Shown in pieces: positions 1-7,336 of a stretch of DNA of 64,000 nt. The notes below the pieces were generated by a model, which searched no databases, was not told the DNA's origin, and saw nothing but the letters and a program-made list of their open reading frames with translations. Position 1 is the first letter of the stretch, and every line of letters starts with the position of its first letter. Origin of the DNA: Acidobacteriota bacterium (GTDB lineage: Bacteria > Acidobacteriota > Terriglobia > Bryobacterales > Bryobacteraceae). The stretch is taken from NCBI GenBank assembly GCA_029776225.1, contig JAKOTR010000008.1, forward strand, positions 80,738 to 144,737. Direction: 5' to 3'. Made by a program: the position numbers and the translations under genes.

Positions 1-309
1 CACGAACGTCGGCACGGCGACTCCGGGAAACGGCAAATTGAACCGTATGCCCATAGCCGCCAAATTCCGCGTCTGGCTCTGATACGACGCCTGCCCGTCA
101 ACGTTCGGCAGCAGCGCCGCTCGCGCCTGCGCCGAACGCGCCCGGCTCTGGCGCATCGCCTCTTCCGCCAGTTGGATTCGCGCGTTGCCCTCCGGCGCCA
201 GCGCGATCTCCACCGCCTGCTTCAAACTGAGGCGAAGCGGTTGCCGCTCCGTGAGCTCCTGACCGAACACCGCCAGCGGAACAAGCAAGAGCATCAATTG
301 CCTTTGCAC
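1..309 (-). CDS. TolC-family outer membrane efflux protein, N-terminal part
   Basis: The first 103 residues of a TolC/OMF-type outer membrane channel; the gene runs off the window. A short hydrophobic leader (QRQLMLLLVPLAVFGQ) precedes ELTERQPLRLSLKQAVEIAL, the usual opening of an outer membrane efflux domain, then an alanine- and arginine-rich helix (MRQSRARSAQARAALLPNVD) of the kind that lines the periplasmic tunnel. The start is the GTG ending at 309: AAAGGAG lies 7 bases upstream, and this start gives a proper signal peptide. It overlaps the 3' end of the TetR gene by 16 bases, so the two are translated from one message. Partner membrane-fusion and pump genes would be expected beyond the left edge. 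The family call is firm; the substrate is unknown. Confidence 0.85.
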   Translation of the reverse strand, partial: MQRQLMLLLVPLAVFGQELTERQPLRLSLKQAVEIALAPEGNARIQLAEEAMRQSRARSAQARAALLPNVDGQASYQSQTRNLAAMGIRFNLPFPGVAVPTFV

Positions 310-959
310 TGCGGTTCTCCTTTCGCATTCCCGACGGCCGACGGCGCCCGGAACCCCGCCGCGACGAACGCAACCATACGCTCCAGAACCACGCGGCTGT
401 CCGAGATGTCGCACACGCCGCCGGATATCGCCTTGAGCCGTTGCAGCCCGGTGAGCGTTTGCGCGAACACCGCAATCGCGAAATGCAGCTTCCAGTACAG
501 TTCCTCGAGCGGCAGCTCGGGCATGGCCCGCTGAATCGCCGCCACGAACCGCACCCTGACCTCCGCCAATTCTTCGAGGAACACCCGCGAGAGCATATCG
601 CTGGGATCGGAGTACATCCGGCCGACGAGGCGGCCGAAGGTCATGAATCCCTGCAGACCTTGCGGCGAACACAGCACCGGCTCGATAAACGCGCGCAGCA
701 CTTCCTCCACCGAGAGCGGCTTGCCGCGCGCTTCAAGCTGGTCCAACAGTTCCAGCCGCCTCTTGTTGATCGGAACCAGCCGCCGGGAAAACACCGCGCG
801 GATCAAGGCCTCTTTGCTCTGGAAATAGTAGTTGACCGCAGCGATATTCGCGCCCGCCGCCGCAGTGATCTGCCGTAACGAGGTGTTGGCGAACCCGCGA
901 TCGGCAAAAAGCTGCTCCGCGGCGTCGAGTATGCGGTCTTTGGTGCTGATCTGCTCCAC
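294..959 (-). CDS. TetR/AcrR-family transcriptional regulator
   Basis: A 221-residue TetR-type repressor. The N-terminal helix-turn-helix domain is clear (KDRILDAAEQLFADRGFANT then LRQITAAAGANIAAVNYYF and SKEALIRAVFSRR, about residues 5-60). The C-terminal ligand/dimer domain resembles the CerR/YbiH type (FMTFGRLVGRMYSDP, about 105-120). An upstream TTG at 971 is possible, but the GTG at 959 has GGGAGG four bases upstream and gives the usual TetR N-terminus. The gene overlaps the TolC-family gene by 16 bases, and a perfect inverted repeat lies just upstream at 981-996. The simplest reading is autoregulation plus ligand-relieved repression of an efflux operon. The ligand cannot be read from sequence. 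Confidence 0.9.
   Translation of the reverse strand: MEQISTKDRILDAAEQLFADRGFANTSLRQITAAAGANIAAVNYYFQSKEALIRAVFSRRLVPINKRRLELLDQLEARGKPLSVEEVLRAFIEPVLCSPQGLQGFMTFGRLVGRMYSDPSDMLSRVFLEELAEVRVRFVAAIQRAMPELPLEELYWKLHFAIAVFAQTLTGLQRLKAISGGVCDISDSRVVLERMVAFVAAGFRAPSAVGNAKGEPQCKGN
317..323 (-). promoter_or_regulatory. Shine-Dalgarno of the TolC-family gene
   Basis: On the minus strand AAAGGAG is followed by AACCGCA and the GTG start. It lies inside the last codons of the upstream TetR gene, which supports the GTG as the true start and shows translational coupling. Confidence 0.7.
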
Positions 960-980
960 CTCGCCTCCCAAACGCTTGTT

Positions 981-996
981 TCAAACAATCGTTTGA
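981..996. promoter_or_regulatory. Putative TetR operator (inverted repeat)
   Basis: TCAAAC-AATC-GTTTGA is a perfect 6-bp inverted repeat with a 4-bp centre. It lies 22 bases upstream of the TetR GTG, in an AT-rich island within GC-rich DNA. Size and position fit an autoregulatory TetR operator. Binding is inferred. Confidence 0.6.
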
Positions 997-1167
997 TTCA
1001 ATCATACGCGCTTCGCCCGTGTCCGTCAAGGCTTTTTTGGAGCTTCCAAAGGGGGTTCAGCCGTGCGGAATAGGGAACTCAGCCTACCGCGGACAGACGG
1101 CAGAGATCGGCATTAGAAGGGAGCGCGGACGGGACAAACCACAAGGAACCGCGGATACGACCCTCGA

Positions 1168-1192
1168 GCGGGGCCAGAAGAGCCGGCCCCGC
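1168..1192 (-). terminator. Hairpin downstream of infC
   Basis: GCGGGGCC and GGCCCCGC form a perfect 8-bp stem with a 9-base loop, 31 bases after the infC stop. There is no clear T-tract, so it may be an mRNA 3'-end stabiliser or a weak terminator. Confidence 0.45.
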
Positions 1193-1222
1193 GAAGGCCG
1201 CGCCAATTCTACAGGCCAGGCT

Positions 1223-1819
1223 CTAGTTCGCTTGCCCGGCAGGCTTCGTCTGCTCGGCCTTGGCCTTTTCCGATTTGTCCTTCTTGATCGGACTGATGAT
1301 CACATGCGCGTTCCGGCCCTCCAATCGAGGTTGGCCTTCCACGGCGCCGTAACTGGAGAGGTCCTGCGCGAAGCGCATGAGCAGCTTCTGGCCAAGGTCC
1401 ACGTGGGCGATTTCGCGCCCGCGGAATTGCACGACCGCCTTGACACGGTTGCCTTCCTGCAAGAAGCGGATGGCGTGATTCTTCTTGAACTCGTAGTCGT
1501 GATCGTCCGTGTTGGGACGGAACTTGAGCTCTTTCACCTGAATCACGTGCTGCTTCTTCTTGGCCTCTTGCTGCTTTTTCTTGATCTCGTACTGCCACTG
1601 GCCGTAGTCCATGGCCTTGGCCACGGGAGGTTCGGCGGTGGGAGCGACAAGGATCAGATCGAGGCCCATATCCTGAGCGCGCCGGATTGCGGCCGCAGTG
1701 GGCATGATCTCGACAGTACCGTCGGGAAAGACGGCCCGCACTTCCCGCACGCGGATCGCCTCGTTAACGTTTTCCCGGATTCTTTGTCTGCGAGGTGGAA
1801 AATTTCTGCCTGGATACAT
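1223..1819 (-). CDS. infC: Translation initiation factor IF-3
   Basis: A 198-residue IF-3, which binds the 30S subunit, prevents premature 50S joining and proofreads the start codon. The N-terminal domain opens with IRENVNEAIRVREVRAV and continues through AKAMDYGQWQYEIKKKQQEA (about 71-90), the family signature entering the lysine-rich linker. The C-terminal domain carries VKELKFRPNTDDHDYEFK and VKAVVQFRGREIAH. The start is an ATG, not the ATT often used by infC for autoregulation, so the classical AUU feedback is absent unless an internal start is used. A lysine/alanine-rich tail follows residue 180. The usual partners rpmI and rplT are not downstream: a TetR gene is next, after a hairpin. 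Confidence 0.97.
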   Translation of the reverse strand: MYPGRNFPPRRQRIRENVNEAIRVREVRAVFPDGTVEIMPTAAAIRRAQDMGLDLILVAPTAEPPVAKAMDYGQWQYEIKKKQQEAKKKQHVIQVKELKFRPNTDDHDYEFKKNHAIRFLQEGNRVKAVVQFRGREIAHVDLGQKLLMRFAQDLSSYGAVEGQPRLEGRNAHVIISPIKKDKSEKAKAEQTKPAGQAN

Positions 1820-2005
1820 GAAGTCACTTAGGTCCCGGTATGGCCGGCGGAGACAGGTCCGTCCCTGGGTGGGAATATGACGCGGTCACTGCGCCAGACG
1901 GGATGGTTGTAGCTTCCCTCAACATTCGGATTTGCTCCCAAGGTTAGCGCAAACGGAAGTTTCCTTCAAGTCGGTATTTGCTCCCAGGTACCGGATTCCC
2001 CCCCG

Positions 2006-3043
2006 TCACGCCAATACCCGGTGGGTAATGACGCCCTTCCCCCAGACCGTCTGCCGGCCGACTCCGATCCATTTTGCCGCGCGGAGGTAGGGCAAAAACT
2101 CCCCGAGGTTCCCCTCGTACTCCGCTTCCCCCACGAACCCGCCAAGCGGATGCCGCTCGCCCGTCCTCGCTGAGCGCCGTTCGGCCTCGGTAAAGTCCAG
2201 TTGCGACCGCGTGAGTTGCACCTGCGCCGCACGCTCGCCCATCCCTTTGAAATCTATCTCCAGCGGGCCTTCTCCGTAAAGCGCGCGGAGCGTGCTCAGC
2301 CGGTCCCGTATCCGCCCGAACAGCACTTCGAAGTCGAGCCGCGTCGCCAGCAGTTGCCCGTGCTTCAGTTCGGTCGGCGTCAGAAACTCCACCAGCACTC
2401 TGGAGGCCGCTTCCCCGGTCTGCTCGAGGTTCAGTTCGACCGGAGGCGGCAGTTCGGTCATCAGAAATGTGGCGCCGTCGTACACGCAGGCGGCCGGATT
2501 TCCGCTGGAATCGAGCTGGTAGACGCCCTCCAGGCTCGCCCGGCCGCGCCGCGGCCCGATTCCTTGGGTCGATAGCTGCGCGAAAGCCAGCACGAAGTAC
2601 ACGATCGCCGGCTCTTTCAAATCGAACAGGTGAATGTCGAAGTGAAATGCGCCGCCCGGCTCGATTGTGCAGCCGTCCAGATGCGCGGCCCGGAACACAA
2701 ACGGGCGCGGCCAGTCGCGCAGCCCGCTGGGACCGGCGGTAATCGCCACCGGCTCGAAGATCCGCGCGTAAGGGCATGTGGCCCGCATTTCGCAGGTGCG
2801 CGAGTCGTGGCAACGGTTGATGCACACGAGCTGCTTGAATATCGTGCCGAACGCGCCCCTGACGATGTTGCCCGATCTCCCCGGCGGGAAGTAAATCGTA
2901 TTCCGCGCTCTGAATTGGAAGCGGAAGGCGAGCAGCCTGAACTTCAGATTCCCCGGACCCACTGCCGCTTTCGGCGGCTCCAGCCTCGTGCCACAGTCGG
3001 ACACTTCACTCCTTCGGAGGGTAGCGCCCTCCAAAAGTTTCAT
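2006..3043 (-). CDS. Cas6-like RAMP endoribonuclease, no cas neighbours
   Basis: A 345-residue protein with the layout of the Cas6-type family (PF10040-like). The N-terminal half has a ferredoxin-like start (LKFRLLAFRFQFRA, about 33-46), then a cysteine cluster CINRCHDSRTCEMRATCPYA (about 75-94) found in many members. The C-terminus has the glycine-rich end LRAAKWIGVGRQTVWGKGVI preceded by a GFVGEAEYEGNLGEF strand. Cas6 cuts CRISPR precursor RNA, but no repeat array, cas1/cas2 or effector gene is visible in the window, so the role here is open. It lies 32 bases downstream of the outer-membrane barrel gene on the same strand. The ATG at 3043 is not certain: its GGAGGG is inside a small hairpin, and a start nearer residue 28 is possible. 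Confidence 0.7.
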   Translation of the reverse strand: MKLLEGATLRRSEVSDCGTRLEPPKAAVGPGNLKFRLLAFRFQFRARNTIYFPPGRSGNIVRGAFGTIFKQLVCINRCHDSRTCEMRATCPYARIFEPVAITAGPSGLRDWPRPFVFRAAHLDGCTIEPGGAFHFDIHLFDLKEPAIVYFVLAFAQLSTQGIGPRRGRASLEGVYQLDSSGNPAACVYDGATFLMTELPPPVELNLEQTGEAASRVLVEFLTPTELKHGQLLATRLDFEVLFGRIRDRLSTLRALYGEGPLEIDFKGMGERAAQVQLTRSQLDFTEAERRSARTGERHPLGGFVGEAEYEGNLGEFLPYLRAAKWIGVGRQTVWGKGVITHRVLA

Positions 3044-3075
3044 AATACCGTGCCAGCAGGCCTAAGGCGCGGCGT

Positions 3076-3711
3076 TTAGAAAGCGAAGCTCAACCCCGCC
3101 ATGGGGATGAAGCTGTGCACCCACCCGCTGATCTTCGATCCCGGAAAGGGCGCGATCACTTCCTTCGGAGGCGGCGTGATGTAGTCGCGCATCTCGATCG
3201 TCAGGAACATGCTGTCGCTCAGCCTGTACTTCAGGCCGCCTCCCACGCTGAGCAGCCCCTTGACCTCCGATGTCTTCGTCAGGATGGCGAACTGGGCCAG
3301 CGGCTGCGACACCGTCTCCTTGCCGGTGCCCTCATACACCTTCACGCCGCCGCCCACCGCGGCGAAGGGCCGGAGCCTGGATTCCTTATCGGAAGCATAG
3401 AACAGCAGGTCGTAGTGGACCGCCTGGGAGCGCCCGCCGAACTTCGCTTCCGTGCCGCCCGAGGACACCTTGAGATCGCTCATCTGGTAGGTGTAGCGGA
3501 TCTGCCCGCCAATCCAGTTGTAGAGGTTATGCGTGCCGAATGCGCTGAAGGCAGCACCCTCCTTGAAGCCCGCGGTCGCTTCTGCCGAATCCCGTTTGAC
3601 CGTCAGGTTCTTGTAGAACGAGTAACCGGCGGCGCCGCCGATTTCCCACTCCTGCGCCAGGCACGTTGCTGCCAGCGAGAGCGCAATGAAAGAAAGCGTC
3701 AGTTTTCGCAT
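3076..3711 (-). CDS. Small outer-membrane beta-barrel protein
   Basis: A 211-residue protein with a clean Sec signal peptide (MRKLTLSFIALSLAATCLAQ, cleavage after about residue 19). It then shows alternating amphipathic strands such as IGGQIRYTYQMSDLKV and LRPFAAVGGGVKVYEG, and ends in GLSFAF; a terminal aromatic residue is the usual barrel-assembly signal. It resembles OmpA/OmpW-like eight-stranded barrels common in Acidobacteriota. It follows the propeller gene by 19 bases and precedes the Cas6-like gene by 32 bases on the same strand, so the three could share a transcript. No transport function can be assigned. Confidence 0.75.
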   Translation of the reverse strand: MRKLTLSFIALSLAATCLAQEWEIGGAAGYSFYKNLTVKRDSAEATAGFKEGAAFSAFGTHNLYNWIGGQIRYTYQMSDLKVSSGGTEAKFGGRSQAVHYDLLFYASDKESRLRPFAAVGGGVKVYEGTGKETVSQPLAQFAILTKTSEVKGLLSVGGGLKYRLSDSMFLTIEMRDYITPPPKEVIAPFPGSKISGWVHSFIPMAGLSFAF

Positions 3712-3730
3712 GATTGTCTGGATCCCGAGC

Positions 3731-6700
3731 CTACTTCACCACCCGCACATTCACCGTGGCCGTGTACGCGCCTTGTGAGATCGTCAGCGGAATCTGCATT
3801 CCCGTCGGAACTCCCTTGAACGGAACGTACGCGTTGATCTGGTACACCCCGACCTGGCCCGGCGCCAACCCGGCAAACGCCACCGGCAGCCGCACGCCGC
3901 CTAGCGTGACCTCAGGCTCTATCACAACTTCTGCGAGCGCGGGCTCCCCAGGTCCCGGCATGCCGGATTCGACACGCGGGATGGTTGCTCCCAGCCCGGT
4001 CACATAAATCACCAGCCAGTCGTCAAGGTGGACGGGGTTGGAGGGCGTCACGATCAGGTTGTTGGCCGCCCGCGCCACAGCGGGCATCGAAGAGTCCCAA
4101 CCCTCGACCGGCACGTGGAACACCGCGGGCGCAACCGGCTGGATGTTGAAGGTGAACGTGTTGCTCACTCCCGCCGGGGTGCGCAGCACCATCGTCCCCT
4201 CGCCGCTCACGTCCACCGGCAGTTGCCCCCTGATTTCCGTCGGCGAAACGAGAATCAATGGCGTCAAGACTCCGTTCACGGTCATGCAGCTATCGCCGAG
4301 GATGGTAGGCAGCGGGATCTGGCTCGCGGCCTGGCTCACAGGCGCCAGATTGTGTCCGAGAATCGAGATCAGCCCGCCCGGAGCCACGCCCTTTGAGGCG
4401 TCCGCCTTGCTCACGACCTTCTCAATCAGCGGGTTGGCCACTTCGGCATCGTAGTCCCACGCCAGAACGGTCAGTCCGGAGGTCGATAGCGACAGGATCC
4501 CGTTGCGGTTGGGCAGCGGCACCAGCGTCCGGACAAAGCCGCCAACTTCCTCCGCCGGCAGCAGCGGCGCTTCGCTCATCCGCGCCGGCTGCAGGCTGAA
4601 CGGCGCAAACAAGTCCACTCTCTGGATCACGCCCGGGCTGGAAGAGTCCGGCGCGGTCGTCCGCAGTCCCCTGCCGTCCACGATGGCGAAGCCCGAGCTG
4701 ATTCCCGAGGTGGATTCGAACGTGTGGATCCCCACCAGCGACTTGTTCATCAGAATGTTGCCCACTACGTACAGGTCGTCGCTCAAGGCCGCGTAAGCGC
4801 CCGAAAGCTCCTTGACGTCCTGCCGCGCGGCCACCCAGGTGTCGGCGGTGGCATCGTACAGCATCACCCTGCCGGTCGGCTCCGCCATCAGGATGGCCGA
4901 GCCCGATGGAGTCGCAGAGAGCACGGCATTGATATCGATGTCGTTCTCGTAGATTCCCAGCGTGGGCAGTTCCACCGCCAATCCCACCCCCAGGAGGATG
5001 CGGTCCACCGTGTGCTTGGGCCCCGCCACCCGCGAGGCCGCCAGCACCGCCTCATTCGAGACTGCGATTGACCGCGGGTAGTGGCCCGGCGGGAACACGA
5101 TGTACTTTTCAAACTGCAGCGTGTCCAGGTCAAACACGTGGGCCACCTGCGAGTTGTCTGCGCCGGTGATCAGGTAGCGGTTGTCCCTGGTGATCGCCAT
5201 GGACATGGGCGTGGTGCCCGTTTTCAGCGTCGCGATCTTTTCGTAGGTGCCGGCATCGTAGACCAGCACCTCGTTCATGTCCTCCCGCAGCACGTAGAAC
5301 CGGTTCCGCACGGGGTCCGCCAGAATGTCCGACAACTTGCCCGGGATGTTGATCAGCATGCCGCGCTGGTCGGGTTCGCGGTTGTTGATCAGAATCCTCA
5401 CCGGCCGTGGCACGTTGACCGCCGCGGTAGACCGGATCTCGATGAATCCGCTCACCGTGCCGCGATAGTTGCTGAACACGCTCGGATCCACCGACACCTT
5501 CACAATCGCCGGCGTGGTTCCGGACGCGGGAGAAAACGTGACGCCCGGAAGCGTGGTAGTCAGGGTGAAATCGGTCTCCACGCCGCTAGGATTGTAGATG
5601 GTGATCTCCTGGGTCATCGCGCGGCGGTCGCACCAACTCCCCGTGAACAGCAGGTCTTCCTTGTCCGCGGCGACGCGGTGCAAGTTGGCCATCGAGCCCA
5701 CCGGCAGGATCATCAGCCCGCTGTCGGAAGTGCCGTACAGCACTTCGCGGGACGAAGACAGCACCGACCTTCCCGTCAGGTTCTCCGGCAATCTGAACCT
5801 TTCGCGAACGGTCAGGTTGTCCCAATCCATCACGTGCAGAATCGGAGGACCGGTTTCGGCGTCCTGCACTGGCGTCTTCTCCTGCGGCGTTACGCACACC
5901 TTGACCCCACCGACCTCGCTGCAGACCTCCTCTTCCTCCTCTTTTTCCGGATTCGCCGGCGCCACCTGGACGTAAACGCGCTGCCGCTCCGTGTCGAAAG
6001 CATGGCTCCCGATATCGAAGTTTCCGGAGGAATCGGGGAATTGCGCCAGGACGAAGCCCTGACGGTGGTACAGGGCCCAGCCGGCCATGAACCGGGACCC
6101 GGTGGCGTCCGCGCTGACCACCCGCGGTCCGAGCGGCGGCTCGGACTTCCAGACTGCCATGTCGATTTCCTTGGTCGCCGTTGAATACGCGAACACAAGT
6201 GCCTTGTCTTCGGCCTCTTCTACTTCGAGCGTCCCAAAAATCGTCCCCCCGTCTCCGGAAGCCGCCAGCGACGCCCGGATGATCGAGCGCGGAAACGTTG
6301 GCGCCTCAACCGGCAAGGCCCGTGCGGCCACGTCGGAAATTGTCTCGATCACGGTCGTCTCGCCGCTGGCGGGATTGAACAGCAGGAAAGCAGTCGTGGT
6401 GGCCACCAGCGCCATGCCGTCGTTGCCGAAGGCCACGCCGAGCGGAGCGGCGTCCAAGGCAAACGTCCGCTTCTGATTTCCGTCCCCGCTCAAGTCGAGC
6501 ACAGTGATGGCGTAGACCGGCTCTTCGAAGTTCGAGAGATGGAGCACGACCAGGTAGCGGCTGTCCGGCGACAAAGCCAGCGCCGCCGGCTGCGGCGCCA
6601 CGTTAATGGATCGCTCAACCCTATGCGTTGCCGTCGATACCACCTCGATCCGGTTCGCGGTGAAATTGGCCACGTATACCACGCCGCGGCTTTCATCCAG

Positions 6701-6817
6701 CGCGATATCCGAAGCGTGACCTCCAATCGGCACAACCGTGCCTAACGTTGCGGCGTCGGCCCCGACCGCCAGCAGAAGCGACAGAAAAATACCGAGAGGG
6801 AACAGATTTTTGGGCAT
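3731..6817 (-). CDS. Secreted YVTN-type propeller protein with TIGR03437 C-terminal domain
   Basis: A 1028-residue exported protein. A signal peptide (about 1-22, LFPLGIFLSLLLAVGADA) is followed by two seven-bladed-propeller-like regions. The first has YVTN-type repeats (VVYVANFTANRIEVVSTATH, then ALALSPDSRYLVVLHL, about 45-115); the second begins around residue 490 (LADPVRNRFYVLREDMNEVL, MAITRDNRYLITGADN). An Ig-like stretch lies between them. The last 225 residues (from about SKADASKGVAPGGLISILGH) match the Solibacter-type C-terminal domain, with GLGATIP and GQVGVYQINAYVP near the end. These proteins are thought to act at or outside the outer membrane; the binding partner is unknown. It is the first gene of a same-strand run toward infC. 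Confidence 0.85.
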   Translation of the reverse strand: MPKNLFPLGIFLSLLLAVGADAATLGTVVPIGGHASDIALDESRGVVYVANFTANRIEVVSTATHRVERSINVAPQPAALALSPDSRYLVVLHLSNFEEPVYAITVLDLSGDGNQKRTFALDAAPLGVAFGNDGMALVATTTAFLLFNPASGETTVIETISDVAARALPVEAPTFPRSIIRASLAASGDGGTIFGTLEVEEAEDKALVFAYSTATKEIDMAVWKSEPPLGPRVVSADATGSRFMAGWALYHRQGFVLAQFPDSSGNFDIGSHAFDTERQRVYVQVAPANPEKEEEEEVCSEVGGVKVCVTPQEKTPVQDAETGPPILHVMDWDNLTVRERFRLPENLTGRSVLSSSREVLYGTSDSGLMILPVGSMANLHRVAADKEDLLFTGSWCDRRAMTQEITIYNPSGVETDFTLTTTLPGVTFSPASGTTPAIVKVSVDPSVFSNYRGTVSGFIEIRSTAAVNVPRPVRILINNREPDQRGMLINIPGKLSDILADPVRNRFYVLREDMNEVLVYDAGTYEKIATLKTGTTPMSMAITRDNRYLITGADNSQVAHVFDLDTLQFEKYIVFPPGHYPRSIAVSNEAVLAASRVAGPKHTVDRILLGVGLAVELPTLGIYENDIDINAVLSATPSGSAILMAEPTGRVMLYDATADTWVAARQDVKELSGAYAALSDDLYVVGNILMNKSLVGIHTFESTSGISSGFAIVDGRGLRTTAPDSSSPGVIQRVDLFAPFSLQPARMSEAPLLPAEEVGGFVRTLVPLPNRNGILSLSTSGLTVLAWDYDAEVANPLIEKVVSKADASKGVAPGGLISILGHNLAPVSQAASQIPLPTILGDSCMTVNGVLTPLILVSPTEIRGQLPVDVSGEGTMVLRTPAGVSNTFTFNIQPVAPAVFHVPVEGWDSSMPAVARAANNLIVTPSNPVHLDDWLVIYVTGLGATIPRVESGMPGPGEPALAEVVIEPEVTLGGVRLPVAFAGLAPGQVGVYQINAYVPFKGVPTGMQIPLTISQGAYTATVNVRVVK

Positions 6818-7235
6818 AGGTCTGCCTTTTGTATGCTCTATGAACGTGAATCATCTCTAAGTGATTGTCAAGATTGAAGATAGGCAATAACCCTGTGTAT
6901 ACCAAAGTTAGGCAGGGTACCAGCCGACGCGGCGGTACTCCCATTACCGCGATTAAATCGTTGCCGCTGCTAGATTTATTCTGAACCTAAAGAGAAATCA
7001 CTGCGTACGGGGATCCTACTGCGCCCGGAAGGGGTTAGTACCCATCGGTTAGCATTCTGGGGGAAGCCGCCTCACCTGCCCGGCGCGCTTTCATCCTTGG
7101 CGTGAATTGTTTTTTCGCCACGCGCCACGGGCGCCCCGGCGCCGCCCAAATCATGTGGCAGGGAACTCAATTGGGCGGTGGGGAACCACCGCGCCGCAGC
7201 CTCTCGGCGCCGCCCGCCCGCGCACGGCTAAACAA

Positions 7236-7265
7236 TTGTAAACACGCGAGAGTTTATGGTACGAT
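7236..7265 (+). promoter_or_regulatory. Sigma-70-like promoter of the glycan operon
   Basis: TTGTAA (7236-7241) and TACGAT (7260-7265) are separated by 18 bases, about 70 bases upstream of the amidotransferase GTG. A TAAAC/GTTTA inverted repeat sits in the spacer. It would start transcription inside the palindrome at 7267-7281. Confidence 0.5.
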
Positions 7266-7266
7266 G

Positions 7267-7281
7267 CTCGAAAATTTCGAG
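7267..7281. promoter_or_regulatory. Palindromic operator candidate at the transcription start
   Basis: CTCGAAA-A-TTTCGAG is a perfect 7-bp palindrome with one central base, placed where transcription from the promoter at 7236-7265 would begin. That position suits a repressor site. Confidence 0.45.
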
Positions 7282-7291
7282 TAGGTTCTCG

Positions 7292-7308
7292 TGGGGGAAG
7301 TCCCCCCA
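7292..7308 (+). promoter_or_regulatory. Leader hairpin before the amidotransferase gene
   Basis: TGGGGG-AAGTC-CCCCCA forms a perfect 6-bp stem followed by GAAAAAC, 28 bases before the GTG start. It could be an early terminator/attenuator or a leader structure. It lies too far from the start to mask the ribosome site directly. Confidence 0.4.
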
Positions 7309-7336
7309 GAAAAACGCAGCAATGGGGTTGTGACTG

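Larger units (their letters stand above)
6818..7336. other. Divergent 519-bp intergenic region
   Basis: This separates the propeller gene (minus) from the amidotransferase gene (plus). No convincing coding frame is seen. It holds several GTAC words (around 6918, 6934, 7004 and 7037), a perfect 7-bp hairpin with a GGAA loop at 7175-7192, a recognisable plus-strand promoter at 7236-7265 and a palindrome plus hairpin before the amidotransferase start. The propeller promoter should lie at its left end but was not resolved. Confidence 0.5.

Noticed and set aside
1019..1831. Open frame of 270 codons opposite infC
   Set aside because: Complete overlap with IF-3, whose motifs are unambiguous.
1926..1990. 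Imperfect repeat of TTTGCTCCCA upstream of infC
   Set aside because: Short and imperfect, with no regular arrangement; not enough for a regulatory call.
2006..3043. CRISPR array near the Cas6-like gene
   Set aside because: No regularly spaced repeats were seen on either side or elsewhere in the window.
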